Below, piece by piece: positions 1-28,385 of a stretch of DNA of 64,000 nucleotides. The translations under genes and the position numbers were made by a program. Position 1 is the first letter of the stretch. Each line of letters opens with the position of its first letter. This stretch comes from DATMER01 sp963844885 (GTDB taxonomy: Bacteria; Acidobacteriota; Thermoanaerobaculia; Multivoradales; UBA5704), in NCBI GenBank assembly GCA_963844885.1, contig CAWJQA010000016.1, forward strand, positions 494,355 through 558,354, read 5' to 3'. The notes under the pieces were generated by a model, which worked only from the letters and a program-made list of their open reading frames with translations, was not told where the DNA came from and did no database searches.

Positions 1-3000
1 TGCCACTCGAGGAGCTGCTGGCGCTCGGCCTCGGACAGCAGGGGGAGGTCGGCAACGGGCAGGTCGGGCGCGGCAACCGCCTCGGACGCGAGGATCTCGA
101 AGTGGACGAGGAGGCGATCGATCGTGGCGCTGTCGAACAGGTCGGAGCTGTACTCGCACTGCCCCCGGACCGCTTCGCCGCGATCCTCCAGCTCCACGTC
201 CAGGTCGAACTTGACCGTGCCGGTGTGGAGGCCGGGCGACGACGACTCGATCCCGGGCAGGGCCGGCAGCCGGCGAGCCTCGTCGACCACCTGGAACGAG
301 ACCTGGAAGACCGGGTTGCGGCTCAGGTCGCGCTCTGGATTCAGCTCGTAGACCAGCCGGTCGAAGGCAAGCTCCTGATGCGCGAACGAGGCCAGAGCCG
401 TCTCTCGCGTGCGCGCCACCAACTCGCGGAAGCTCGGCTGTCCGCCGAGGTCGGCGCGCAGGGCCAGCATGTTGACGAACATGCCGATCAACCCTTCCAG
501 GCCGGAGGCCTCCCGTCCGGCTACGGGGACGCCCACCGCGAAGCCCTCCTGGCCGCTGTAGCGGGAGAGGAGGGCCGAGAAGGCGGCGAGGAGAACCATG
601 AACGGCGTGGCGCCCGCACGGCGGCCGAGGTCGCGCACCGCGCCCGACAGGGGCTCCGGGAGATGGATCGGACGTGCGCCGCCGCGGAACGTCCGCACCG
701 CCGGCCGCGGCCGGTCCGTGGGCAGGTCCAGGGGCGCGAGCCCCTTCAGCCGGCTCCGCCACCACTCGACCAGCTCCGCAAGCCGCTCGCCGTCGAGCCG
801 GCGGCGCTGCCACACGGCGTAGTCGGCGTACTGCAGGGGCAGATCGGGCAACAGGTGCGGCGCCGGATACAGCGCGGACAGATCGCGCCAGAACACGCCC
901 TCGGACCAGCCGTCGAACACGATGTGGTGGAGGTTGACGAGCAGGACGTACCGATCCTTCCCCAGGCGCGCCAGCATGGCGCGCAGGAGCGGCCCCTGCG
1001 CCAGATCGAAGCGCCGCCGTGCCTCCAGCAGGCCCAGGCGCTCCAACTCCGCCGCGGCGGCCGGTCCCGGCAACGCCGAGAGGTCGATCCGCGGCAGGGC
1101 GATCGGCGAGGCCGGCAGCACCTCCTGCCAGGGCTCCCCGTCCACCTCGACGAAGCGGGTACGCAGGGCCTCGTGGCGGCACACAACCGCGGACAGAGCC
1201 GCCCGCAGGGCGGCCTCGTCGAGCGGGCCGTGCAGGGCCACGGCGCTCCCCACGTTGTATGTCGGCCGGCCGGGCTCCAGCCGGTCGAGGAACCAGAGGC
1301 GCTCCTGGGCGAAGGAGAGGGGCAGGCGGCCGTGACGAGGCTGGCGCGCCGGCCGCTCCGTGACGGCGCGGGACGAGGACTGCACGGCTTCGGCCAGGGC
1401 GGCGACCGTGGGCGCGGTGAACAGGGAGCGCAGCGTCAGCTCGACGCCGAAGTCGTCGGCGATCCGCGACAGGATGCGGGCCGCCACCAGCGAGTGCCCG
1501 CCCAGCTCGAAGAACGAATCGTGAATGCCGACCCGGCCGCATCCCAGGGCTTGCGCCCACACCTGCGCCAGCCGCTCCTCCACGGGTGTGCGCGGAGCGG
1601 CGTAGGGCTCCGCCCGGTCCTCTTCGGACGGCTCCGGCAGCGCCTTGCGGTCCACCTTGCCGTTGGCGGTGAGGGGCAGGGCCGCCAGGCGCACGAAGAC
1701 GGAGGGCACCAAGACCTCGGGCAGGCTCTCCAGCAGAAACTCGCGCAGCTCGGCATCGGAAACCGCCGCCGCTCCGGTCAAGTAGGCGACCAGCCGCCGG
1801 CCGGTCCAGGCCTCGCGGGCCAGCACCACGGCCTCGCGGACCTCCGGATGGCGGGCGAGCGCGGCTCCGATCTCGCCCAGCTCGATGCGATGGCCGCGGA
1901 TCTTCACCTGATCGTCGATCCGGCCCAGGAACTCCAGCTCGCCGTTCGGCAGCAGCCGGACCATGTCGCCAGTCCGGTAGAGCCGCTCTCCGGCGGTCTC
2001 CGGCGAGCCGAACGGGTCGGGCACGAAGCTCCCGGCCGTCAGGTCGGGCCGGCCCAGGTAGCCGCGCGCCAGGGCGGGGCCGCCGAGCAGCAGCTCGCCG
2101 CCGGAGCCTTCGGGCACAGGCCGCAGCTCGCGGTCCACGACGAAGGTGCGGACGTGCGGGAGCGGCCGGCCGATCGACGGCGGACGGACGGCACCGGACC
2201 GCGGAGCCACCACGCCGGAAGTCGCCACCACGGTCCCCTCGGTGGGACCGTAGTTGTTCACCAGGGTGAAAGGCAGGGAGGGCGGAGGCGGCTGGTGCAG
2301 ACGGTCGCCGCCGGCGAGCAGGAAGCGCAGGCTCGTACCTTGCGGCCAGGTCAGCGGCAGGACCGCTTCGGCCAGGGGGGTCGGCAGGAAGGAAACCGTC
2401 ACCTCCTCGCGGGCCAGCCAGGCGATCAGGGCCGCGGGCGTAGCCCGGACCTCGTCGGGCACCACCACCAGGGCCGCGCCCATGGCGAGACAAGGCCACA
2501 TCTCCCAGACCGAGGCGTCGAAACCCACGCCGGCCAGCAGCGTGGTCCGATCCGGCGCGGCGACGCCGAAGGCCCGCACGTGCCAGTCCACCAGAGAGCG
2601 CAGGGAGCCGTGGCTGATCTCTACGCCCTTGGGCACACCGGTCGAGCCGGACGTGTAGATGACGTAGGCCAGGTTGCCGGGAGCGACCTCCGCTCCGGGC
2701 TCCGCGGCGGCCTCGTCCGGCATCTCCTCGGGGAAGACGCAGAGGATCCCCTTCGACGCGGCCAGCTCCGAGAGGGGACCGCGCGCGGTCAGTAGAACCG
2801 GAGCACCGGAGTCGCCGAGCTGGAAGGCCAGCCGCTCCTTCGGAGTGCGGGGATCGAGGGCGACGTACGCGCCCCCCGCCTTGAGCACGGCGAGGACCGC
2901 GACCACCAGCTCCAACGAGCGCGGCAGGAAGACGCCGACGCGCGCTTCGGGACCGACGCCCAGGGAACGGAGCCGGCGGGCCAGGGCGCTCGCCCGGCGG

Positions 3001-3179
3001 TCGAGCTCGGCGTAGCAAAGCCGCCGCCCGCCGTCCGCCACGGCCAGGGCCGCGGGAGCCTGGCAAGCCCGCTCCTCGAACAGCCGATGCACCGGCATGC
3101 AGCCGGACAGATCGGAGCCCGGCATCGCGTCGGCGAGGAGGTCGGTTTCCGCAGTCTCTGTGGGAGCGATCCTTTCCAT
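1..3179 (-). CDS. NRPS2, A(Leu)-PCP-C-..., 3' end beyond window
   Basis: Nonribosomal peptide synthetase, one uninterrupted frame from an ATG at 3179 to the left edge (more than 1,059 codons). It opens directly with an adenylation domain (LCYAELDRRA; YTSGSTGVPKG; YGPTEGT; GDMVRLLPNGELEFLGR; NGKVDRK), then a carrier protein (FFELGGHSL, Ser attachment site near 1490-1510) and a condensation domain (LSFAQERLWFLDRL; HHIVFDGW at about 905-930). The A-domain pocket reads D-A-W-F-L-G-N-V-V-K, the classical leucine code. The start is fixed by a strong ribosome site seven bases upstream. It lies 19 bp after the TE-bearing NRPS1, so the two are co-transcribed. There is no N-terminal C domain, so the first residue is either loaded here as a starter or handed to a C domain in trans, perhaps the orphan terminal C domain of NRPS1. 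Unlike NRPS1 it shows no indels. Confidence 0.93.
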   Translation of the reverse strand, partial: MERIAPTETAETDLLADAMPGSDLSGCMPVHRLFEERACQAPAALAVADGGRRLCYAELDRRASALARRLRSLGVGPEARVGVFLPRSLELVVAVLAVLKAGGAYVALDPRTPKERLAFQLGDSGAPVLLTARGPLSELAASKGILCVFPEEMPDEAAAEPGAEVAPGNLAYVIYTSGSTGVPKGVEISHGSLRSLVDWHVRAFGVAAPDRTTLLAGVGFDASVWEMWPCLAMGAALVVVPDEVRATPAALIAWLAREEVTVSFLPTPLAEAVLPLTWPQGTSLRFLLAGGDRLHQPPPPSLPFTLVNNYGPTEGTVVATSGVVAPRSGAVRPPSIGRPLPHVRTFVVDRELRPVPEGSGGELLLGGPALARGYLGRPDLTAGSFVPDPFGSPETAGERLYRTGDMVRLLPNGELEFLGRIDDQVKIRGHRIELGEIGAALARHPEVREAVVLAREAWTGRRLVAYLTGAAAVSDAELREFLLESLPEVLVPSVFVRLAALPLTANGKVDRKALPEPSEEDRAEPYAAPRTPVEERLAQVWAQALGCGRVGIHDSFFELGGHSLVAARILSRIADDFGVELTLRSLFTAPTVAALAEAVQSSSRAVTERPARQPRHGRLPLSFAQERLWFLDRLEPGRPTYNVGSAVALHGPLDEAALRAALSAVVCRHEALRTRFVEVDGEPWQEVLPASPIALPRIDLSALPGPAAAAELERLGLLEARRRFDLAQGPLLRAMLARLGKDRYVLLVNLHHIVFDGWSEGVFWRDLSALYPAPHLLPDLPLQYADYAVWQRRRLDGERLAELVEWWRSRLKGLAPLDLPTDRPRPAVRTFRGGARPIHLPEPLSGAVRDLGRRAGATPFMVLLAAFSALLSRYSGQEGFAVGVPVAGREASGLEGLIGMFVNMLALRADLGGQPSFRELVARTRETALASFAHQELAFDRLVYELNPERDLSRNPVFQVSFQVVDEARRLPALPGIESSSPGLHTGTVKFDLDVELEDRGEAVRGQCEYSSDLFDSATIDRLLVHFEILASEAVAAPDLPVADLPLLSEAERQQLLEW

Positions 3180-3186
3180 CTCGTTC

Positions 3187-3195
3187 ACCTCCTCG
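3187..3195 (-). promoter_or_regulatory. Shine-Dalgarno site of NRPS2
   Basis: GAGGAGGTG on the minus strand, seven bases before the ATG at 3179. It overlaps the last codons of NRPS1, a layout typical of translational coupling, and it fixes the NRPS2 start. Confidence 0.8.
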
Positions 3196-3198
3196 CGC

Positions 3199-22516
<19,318 letters not shown>

Positions 22517-22693
22517 TGCATCGGCCCCCCGTGGCGGGGTCGCCGGCGTCGGCGTGTCGTTGGAGAGATCAAGATTACTCAAAGAGGAACAGCCTCTCGG
22601 AAATGGGGAAGCCAGGACTCCCCCAGACATGTAGTGCAACCGAAGGCCCCAAAGCGAGACGGGGTTCCGGAAGTCAGGATTGCCTGAGATGCT

Positions 22694-23467
22694 TCAGAGG
22701 ATACCCATACTCGCACCTCCGTCAACCTCGACGGTGCGGCCCGTGAAGAAATCGCATTCGAGGATAAACTTCACAGCTTGCCAGATCTCCTCGGGACGGC
22801 CGAGCCGTCCGAGCGGGATGCCGGTCTTGAGGCGGGCGAGCGCCTCCTCGGAGAAGCCTTCCAGGAATCCGGTTTCGGTCACACCGGGAGCGACTCCACC
22901 CACGCGGATGCCGTACCGGGCCAGCTCCAGCGCCCAGGTGCGCGTGCAGGCGTCGAGGCCCGACTTCGAGGCGGAGTAGTTCGACTGTCCGGGATTCCCG
23001 GCCCGCGCGATCGAGGAGAGGTTCACGATGACGGCGTCCCGGCTCCCTGCCTCGACGACGTGGGAGGCAAACTCGCGCGCCATCAGGAACTGGCCCGTCA
23101 GGTTCACATCCAAAACCTTACGCCACTGGGTCAGCGGGAGCTTGTGAGTCTCCGCATCTTCGCCTGGCTGGACCAGCAGGCCGTCACGGGCGATACCGGC
23201 GCTGTTGACGAGCACATTGAGCCCTCCGAACCTCTCGGCCGCGGACGCCACGAGCTCGCTCACCGACGCCTCGTCCGTGATGTCGAGCCGCGCCACCAGC
23301 ACCTCACCCGGCAGATCCTCGGCCTCCGAAGCAAGCTTGCGCAGCCCGGCGGCATTGGTGTCCCCGGCGGCGACCCGCGCACCCGCCCGCAGCAGCTCGA
23401 GGGCGAAGCACCCTCCTAACCCTCCGGCGGCTCCCGTAACGATGGCTCGGACGTCCGAAAGTTTCAT
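22694..23467 (-). CDS. Short-chain dehydrogenase/reductase (FabG-like)
   Basis: NAD(P)-dependent oxidoreductase of 257 residues with the classical SDR layout: cofactor motif TGAAGGLGG at residues 12-20, NSAG near 87-90, catalytic Ser in NLSSIA, YxxxK as YSASK, and the C-terminal DGG. The N-terminal Asp of VAAGDTN, after the second strand, fits NAD preference. It is the first gene upstream of NRPS1 on the same strand with a 177-bp gap, so it may be co-transcribed and modify the fatty acid starter (3-keto/3-hydroxy) or the peptide. A general FabG-type role is the alternative. Confidence 0.85.
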   Translation of the reverse strand: MKLSDVRAIVTGAAGGLGGCFALELLRAGARVAAGDTNAAGLRKLASEAEDLPGEVLVARLDITDEASVSELVASAAERFGGLNVLVNSAGIARDGLLVQPGEDAETHKLPLTQWRKVLDVNLTGQFLMAREFASHVVEAGSRDAVIVNLSSIARAGNPGQSNYSASKSGLDACTRTWALELARYGIRVGGVAPGVTETGFLEGFSEEALARLKTGIPLGRLGRPEEIWQAVKFILECDFFTGRTVEVDGGASMGIL

Positions 23468-23606
23468 AGCCGGAAAACGATATCATGACTTGCCGCGGCG
23501 CGGCGAGTTGTTGGGATTCGCGGCTTCACGATCTGTCCTCCTGCCCTTAGAGGTACGCGGGTGAAAAATGGTTCCCGCCAACCATGGATGAAGAGCCTGC
23601 GATACC

Positions 23607-24794
23607 ATGCAAGCCGTGCCTACCCCCACCCCCCTTCTCATGATCCCCGGTCCGGTGGAGATCTCGCCGGCCGTCCTCGCCGCCGCGGCGGAACCTCCGC
23701 CGTCTCACACGTCTCCTCGCCTGATCCAGGCCTTCAGCTCGTCCCTCGGACGGATGCGCCAGGTGTGGCAGGCCGACCCGGCGAGCCAGCCGTTCATCCT
23801 GGCCGGCAGCGGCACGCTGGCCATGGAGGCCGCGGCGGCCAACCTGATCGAGCCCGGCGACCGGGCGCTGGTGGTCGTCTCCGGCTACTTCTCCGATCGT
23901 ATGACGGAGATCCTACGCCGGAACGGTGCGGAGGTGATCGAGGCGACGGCTCCAGTCGGCGGCGCGCCGTCCGCCGGAGAGGTGAAACAGATCCTCGCCG
24001 GCGGCCCGTTCAAGGCCCTGTTCGCCACCCACGTGGATACCTCCACCGGAGTCCGGGTCGACCCAGAGCCCCTCTGCCGGCTGGCCCGGGAGGCGGGCGT
24101 CCTTTCCGTGTTCGACGGCGTCTGCGCCACGGCCGGCGAGCGCTTCGAGATGGCCGCCTGGGGCGCCGACCTCTACTTCACCGCCTCCCAGAAAGCCCTC
24201 GGCCTGCCACCCGGGCTCGCGCTGATGGTCGCCGGCGAGCGCGCCCTGGCGGCTCGCGCGTCCCGCAAGACCTCCCCGCCGCCCCTCCTGTATCTCGACT
24301 GGCAATCCTGGTTGCCGATCCATCGCGCCTACGAAGAGGGCCGGCCGAGCTACTTCGCGACCCCGGCCACCTCGCTGGTGCTCGCCCTGGAAGCCGGCCT
24401 CGCCGAGATCCTCGCCTCGGGCATCGAGGCCCGCGTCGCAGCCCATGCCCGCGCCGCCGCCGCGATGCGCGCCGCCTGGACCGCCTTGGGCCTGCGCCTC
24501 GTGCCGCGCACCGCGGCGGTCACCGGCGACACGCTTTCGGTCCTCTACCTGCCCGAAGGCATCGACGGCGCCGCTCTCGTGCCGAAGGTCGCCGCCCGCG
24601 GCGTCGCCGTCGCCGGCGGCCTCCACCCGGCCGTGAGGACCACCTCCTTCCGCGTCGGCCACATGGGCTACACGGTAACCCGGCCGGACTTCCTGCGGCG
24701 CGCCGTCGAAGCCGTCGGCGGGGCGCTGAGAGAATTGGGCGCGGACGTGGACACCGACGCGGCCCTGGCGGCCCTCGACACAGGCCTGTCCTAG
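23607..24794 (+). CDS. Class V aminotransferase (serine/alanine-glyoxylate type)
   Basis: PLP enzyme of 395 residues. N-terminal PGPVE motif (residues 14-18), substrate/cofactor loop ILAGSGTLAMEA, cofactor Asp in SVFDGVCAT and the PLP lysine in TASQKALGLPPG. This set fits the serine-glyoxylate, alanine-glyoxylate and phosphonate aminotransferase group. It is transcribed away from the SDR/NRPS operon with a 139-bp gap that should hold both promoters. The start has a poor ribosome site; the methionine at residue 12 is an alternative. It might supply serine or glycine metabolism, which would suit the Ser- and Gly-using NRPS, but that is inference. Confidence 0.85.
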   Translation: MQAVPTPTPLLMIPGPVEISPAVLAAAAEPPPSHTSPRLIQAFSSSLGRMRQVWQADPASQPFILAGSGTLAMEAAAANLIEPGDRALVVVSGYFSDRMTEILRRNGAEVIEATAPVGGAPSAGEVKQILAGGPFKALFATHVDTSTGVRVDPEPLCRLAREAGVLSVFDGVCATAGERFEMAAWGADLYFTASQKALGLPPGLALMVAGERALAARASRKTSPPPLLYLDWQSWLPIHRAYEEGRPSYFATPATSLVLALEAGLAEILASGIEARVAAHARAAAAMRAAWTALGLRLVPRTAAVTGDTLSVLYLPEGIDGAALVPKVAARGVAVAGGLHPAVRTTSFRVGHMGYTVTRPDFLRRAVEAVGGALRELGADVDTDAALAALDTGLS

Positions 24795-24836
24795 GCGGAA
24801 CGCGGATTGCAGCTCGACACACCGAGAGGAGATCAA

Positions 24837-25766
24837 ATGGACAGACGGAAAATCGGATCGCTCGACGTCTCGGTGGTCGGCCTGGGCTGCAACAACTTCG
24901 GCTGGCGCCTGAACGCCGGGGCCACCGAGCGCGTGGTCCACGCCGCGCTCGAGACCGGCATCAATTTCCTCGACACAGCGGACATCTACGGCACCGGCCA
25001 GAGCGAGGAGTACCTCGGCCGCGCCCTGGGGAGGAAGCGTTCCAAGGTCGTGCTCGCCACGAAGTTCGGCATGAAGATGGATGAGCACCGGAAAGGCGCG
25101 AAGCCCGAGTACGTACGCCAGGCGCTGGACGACAGCCTGGGTCGCCTGGGCACCGACACCATCGACCTCTACCAGCTCCACCAGCCCGACCCGGACGTCC
25201 CGATCGCGGACACCCTGGCCGTGCTCGACGAGGCGGTAAAAGCCGGCAAGGTGCGCGAGATCGGCTGCTCGAACTTCTCCGTCGCCCAGCTCCGGGAGGC
25301 CGAGGCCGCCGTCGAGTCCGGCGCCGCGCGCTTCGTGAGCGTGCAGAACGAATACAGCCTCTTTCATCGCGAGCCGGAGCGCGGCGTCCTCGCCGAGTGC
25401 GAGCGGCAGGGAATCGCCTTCATTCCTTTCTTTCCGCTGGCCAGCGGCCTCCTCACCGGCAAGTACCGCAAGGGCCAGCCGCTGCCCGAGGGGACCCGCA
25501 TCAAGCCCGGTAAAGGCCGCTTCGCGGCCATGCTTTCGGACGAAAGCCTCGACCGCGTCGAGCAGCTCATCGCCTTCGCGGAATCCAAGGGCCGGACGCT
25601 CCTCGAGCTGGCCTTCGCCTGGCTGCTCGCCCGTCCGGTCGTCGCCTCGGTCATCGCGGGCGCCTCCTCACCCAAGCAGGTCCAGGCCAACGCCGCCGCC
25701 GCCGGTTGGCAGCTCACCGCGGAAGATCTCGCGGAGGTCGACAGGATCGTGCCGGCCGAGGGGTAG
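24837..25766 (+). CDS. Aldo/keto reductase
   Basis: NADPH-dependent (alpha/beta)8-barrel reductase of 309 residues. Catalytic tetrad visible: Asp and Tyr in FLDTADIYGTG, Lys in ATKFGMK, His in YQLHQPDP. C-terminal cofactor stretch VIAGASSPKQVQANA. The ATG at 24837 follows AGAGGAGATCAA, a good ribosome site, so upstream in-frame starts are not used. It lies 42 bp after the aminotransferase gene and is probably co-transcribed with it. The substrate cannot be told; the family reduces aldehydes and ketones broadly. Confidence 0.9.
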   Translation: MDRRKIGSLDVSVVGLGCNNFGWRLNAGATERVVHAALETGINFLDTADIYGTGQSEEYLGRALGRKRSKVVLATKFGMKMDEHRKGAKPEYVRQALDDSLGRLGTDTIDLYQLHQPDPDVPIADTLAVLDEAVKAGKVREIGCSNFSVAQLREAEAAVESGAARFVSVQNEYSLFHREPERGVLAECERQGIAFIPFFPLASGLLTGKYRKGQPLPEGTRIKPGKGRFAAMLSDESLDRVEQLIAFAESKGRTLLELAFAWLLARPVVASVIAGASSPKQVQANAAAAGWQLTAEDLAEVDRIVPAEG

Positions 25767-25780
25767 GCTGTAACCTGGTT

Positions 25781-25916
25781 CCAATCCAGCCCCCAAGCCG
25801 CGGCCCGAGCACGCTCTCTCGTCTCGTAAGTCAAAACAAATAAACAACTTATCGCCGCGTCAGCAACGCGCTTCGGAGCGCCGCCGGCTCCCGGTCAGTT
25901 CCAAACCGGTCCCAAA
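25781..25916. repeat. 136-bp direct repeat, copy 1
   Basis: Begins 15 bp after the stop of the aldo/keto reductase. It aligns without gaps to 27572-27707 over 136 bp, about 84 identical positions by hand count. It is strongest at the 3' end, where a 24-bp stretch starting GGTCAGT matches at 22 positions. An AT-rich core (AAATAAACAACTTATC) is framed by a TAAGT/ACTTA inverted repeat. It lies in the gap before the AlbA-type gene. Confidence 0.75.
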
Positions 25917-26064
25917 AGGCCGGTCTCCGGTCCGTTTCGCCCAGACCAGTTTCCTGGCATGGCGAGAGCGGATATGATCCGTTCTTCGCCTACGAAGGAC
26001 GCTCGAAACGCGCCTGGACGTCATCCGCGAGGAGCACCGGCGCCGGCAAGAAGGTGATCGCGCC

Positions 26065-27558
26065 ATGACCCAACGCATCGACCTCCGCCAGCTCGCCGAA
26101 CGCGAAAGCGAGCAGGTCGAGTGGAAGAGCAACGTCGCGGACATCGACGACGTCGTCGAAACGCTGTCCGCGTTCGCCAACGACCTGGCCAACCTGGGGG
26201 GCGGCTACGTCGCGTGCGGAGCCAACGAGACCAAGGACGCCCACGGCTTTCCTGTCCTCGAGCTGACCGGTCTCACGTCGAGCCGTTTCAGGGAGGTCGA
26301 GGGCACCGTGCTCGCGCGTTGCCGGGAGCGCGTATCGCCGCCGCTCACACCGCTGGTCGAAGAGCTCTCGGCGACGGCGCCCGATCGCAGGGTTCTCGTG
26401 TTCCTCATGCCCGCGACCAACCAGGCGCATACGTTTCGCCGCGGCACCCAGGGGGCCAAGCACTATGTGCGCGTCGGCCGTGAGACGCGCGAAGCGCGGG
26501 ACGGCATCCTGCGCGAGCTGCTCGTGCGCAAAGGGGCCCTCGAACCCTGGGATCGCCAACCCTGTGCTTCCGCGACGGTGAACGACCTCGACTTGCTGGT
26601 GCTTCGCGATGCCCTTCAACGGATAGGAATATTCTCGCCGGACCTGGGGGTCGATCCATTCTTGTCGGACACGGCCCAGCTCAGCCCGTTCGTGCCCTCG
26701 CTCTGCGTAAGAGAGCCTTTGACAGGTTCTCTCCGGCCCCGCAATTTCGCCGTCCTGCTGTTCGGCCGCACCGTTCAGCATTTCATCCCTGGAGCGTTCA
26801 CGGCTTTTTCCAGCTATCCCGGTACCGATCGATCCGAGCCGCACGCCGAACGGCACGAGCTCGCGGGCAATCTGGTCGGACAGGCATACCGCCTGGTCGG
26901 CCTGCTCGAGCAGCAGGTGTTCACGGCGTTCGACAAGAGCGGCACGGCGGCCCCCAACCTGCGGAAGTATCCTGCGCGCGCGTTGCACGAGGCCATGATC
27001 AACGCCCTGGCACACCGCGACTATTCCTTGGTGGATCCGACACGGATCACCGTGTTCCTCGACCGCATCGAAATGGTCTCGCCCGGACCCTTGCCCATCG
27101 GCGTGGACCCCGAAGACTTCCGCGTGGGCCGTGTGGCGCCGAAGTGGCGCAATCAGGCACTCGCGTGGTTTCTCAGCCGCCTTCAGCTCGCTCAGGCGGA
27201 AGGACAGGGAATCCCTACCATCCTCCGGAGCATGCGCCAGGAGGGATGCCCGCCGCCGGTCTTCGAGACCAGCGAGGCCCGCGTCGTCTGCACCCTGCCT
27301 GCACATCCACGCCATACGGAGCTCCTGGCCGCCATGGCGCGGGACCGGCGCAAGATGCGCCTCCTGGAGGTCATCACCGGCCGCGGCGCCATGGGCACTC
27401 CGTTCGAAAATCTGTCTCAGGCGCTCCCGGAGGCCAACCGGAATGACCTCCGCGTCCTGTTGCGGGAGCTCCGGAAGGCCGGGCACATCCACCTGCGCGG
27501 CACCACCAAGGCGGCCCGCTGGTTCCCGGGCCGCGAAGACCCGGAGTCCCCCTCCTGA
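26065..27558 (+). CDS. AlbA_2/Schlafen-like ATP-binding protein with C-terminal winged helix
   Basis: 497 residues. The N-terminal AlbA_2 (divergent AAA_4/Schlafen-like) domain has ESEQVEWKSN at residues 14-23, the shared E-x-KxS/N start of the family, and the Gly-rich LANLGGGYVACGANE. The middle part has the GHKL-type ATPase block typical of the partner domain (ALHEAMINALAHRDYS; RIEMVSPGPLP; EGQGIPTI). The C-terminal 60 residues look like a winged helix (NRNDLRVLLRELRKAGHIHLRG). Such proteins are putative DNA-binding regulators or defence-associated ATPases. It stands alone between two 136-bp direct repeats, which suggests a cassette. Function beyond nucleotide and DNA binding is not known. 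Confidence 0.85.
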   Translation: MTQRIDLRQLAERESEQVEWKSNVADIDDVVETLSAFANDLANLGGGYVACGANETKDAHGFPVLELTGLTSSRFREVEGTVLARCRERVSPPLTPLVEELSATAPDRRVLVFLMPATNQAHTFRRGTQGAKHYVRVGRETREARDGILRELLVRKGALEPWDRQPCASATVNDLDLLVLRDALQRIGIFSPDLGVDPFLSDTAQLSPFVPSLCVREPLTGSLRPRNFAVLLFGRTVQHFIPGAFTAFSSYPGTDRSEPHAERHELAGNLVGQAYRLVGLLEQQVFTAFDKSGTAAPNLRKYPARALHEAMINALAHRDYSLVDPTRITVFLDRIEMVSPGPLPIGVDPEDFRVGRVAPKWRNQALAWFLSRLQLAQAEGQGIPTILRSMRQEGCPPPVFETSEARVVCTLPAHPRHTELLAAMARDRRKMRLLEVITGRGAMGTPFENLSQALPEANRNDLRVLLRELRKAGHIHLRGTTKAARWFPGREDPESPS

Positions 27559-27571
27559 GGCCCGGCCAGTA

Positions 27572-27707
27572 CCAATCCAGTCCCAATCCGCGCCGGAACC
27601 CACGTCCGTCGATTCTGTAAAGACTAGTAAATAAGCGATTTACCGTGCCGGCCGCGCCGCGGTTCGGGGCGCGACCGGCATCTGGTCAGTCCCAAACCGA
27701 TCCCAAA
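27572..27707. repeat. 136-bp direct repeat, copy 2
   Basis: Starts 14 bp after the stop of the AlbA-type gene, the same offset as copy 1 has from its upstream gene. The core holds the perfect inverted repeat GTAAAT-AAGCG-ATTTAC. A fragment resembling the start of the element (GGTCCCAATTCACGGCC) lies 10 bp after the stop of the gene ending at 28835. The element may be a 3'-end regulatory repeat or the flank of a mobile cassette. Confidence 0.75.
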
Positions 27708-27844
27708 CCGGCACCCGACTCCAGAGCCAACCAGACCCGGATAGCCATCCATGGAGCCGATTCTTCGCCAACCGCCCCCCCAACTCCTACGCCGCCGGTG
27801 TCTAACCGAAGAGGATGAGCTTCGGGAGGAGGCCTTCCGGTGGC

Positions 27845-28351
27845 ATGATGAAGTCGAACGACGAAGAACGCGGCCCGTTCGGGATCTCGACCCTGCTGGC
27901 GATGCTGGCGAACCTGATCGTGGTGATTCAGTTCGCCGGGAAGTATGTGACCGTGGCGATCGTGGTGGTTCTGGCCGGTTGGGGAGTGGGTCTCGGGTAT
28001 GGCCGGAAGATCTTGTCCTGGCTGATCCGCTACCGCAGGGACCTGGTCTTCCTGCTGATGGGAGGGGTGCTGGCCTCGGCCGGATTCGTAGGAGTCCTCC
28101 AAGGACGAACCGGAGAATCCGCCCCCTGTCCGGCACCACCGGAAACGACTCCCTGTCCAGTCATCACTTCACCCGCTCCCGAGCCTTCACCGGCAACGAC
28201 CGATCTCGTCTACCGAACTCCTAGCGGCAAGAAGTATCACCGTGCGGACTGCTCCTACGTGAAGGGGAAGGCAAGTCCCGTATCCCTGGAAGAAGCCAGG
28301 AAGCTGCGACTCACGCCCTGCAAGGTCTGCCACCCTCCGCCGCTGCCCTGA
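27845..28351 (+). CDS. Small membrane protein with Cys-rich C-terminal tail
   Basis: About 168 residues from the ATG pair at 27845/27848; a GGGAGGAGG ribosome site lies about 14 bases upstream. Two hydrophobic segments (STLLAMLANLIVVIQF to VVVLAGWGVGLGYG, and DLVFLLMGGVLASAGFVGVL) precede a Pro-rich linker. The C-terminal domain VYRTPSGKKYHRADCSYVKG...PCKVCHPP has the pattern x-SG-KYHR-x2-C ... PC-x2-C seen at the C-termini of several secreted nucleases and ComEC-like proteins, probably a small zinc site. Function unknown. Confidence 0.7.
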   Translation: MMKSNDEERGPFGISTLLAMLANLIVVIQFAGKYVTVAIVVVLAGWGVGLGYGRKILSWLIRYRRDLVFLLMGGVLASAGFVGVLQGRTGESAPCPAPPETTPCPVITSPAPEPSPATTDLVYRTPSGKKYHRADCSYVKGKASPVSLEEARKLRLTPCKVCHPPPLP

Positions 28352-28385
28352 CCGGAGCCCGGAGACTGGCGTATCCTGGGCAGCC

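Noticed and set aside
102..2795. Plus-strand open frame of 897 codons
   Set aside because: Antisense shadow of NRPS2; Gln/Arg/His-rich nonsense composition, while the minus strand carries full A, PCP and C motifs.
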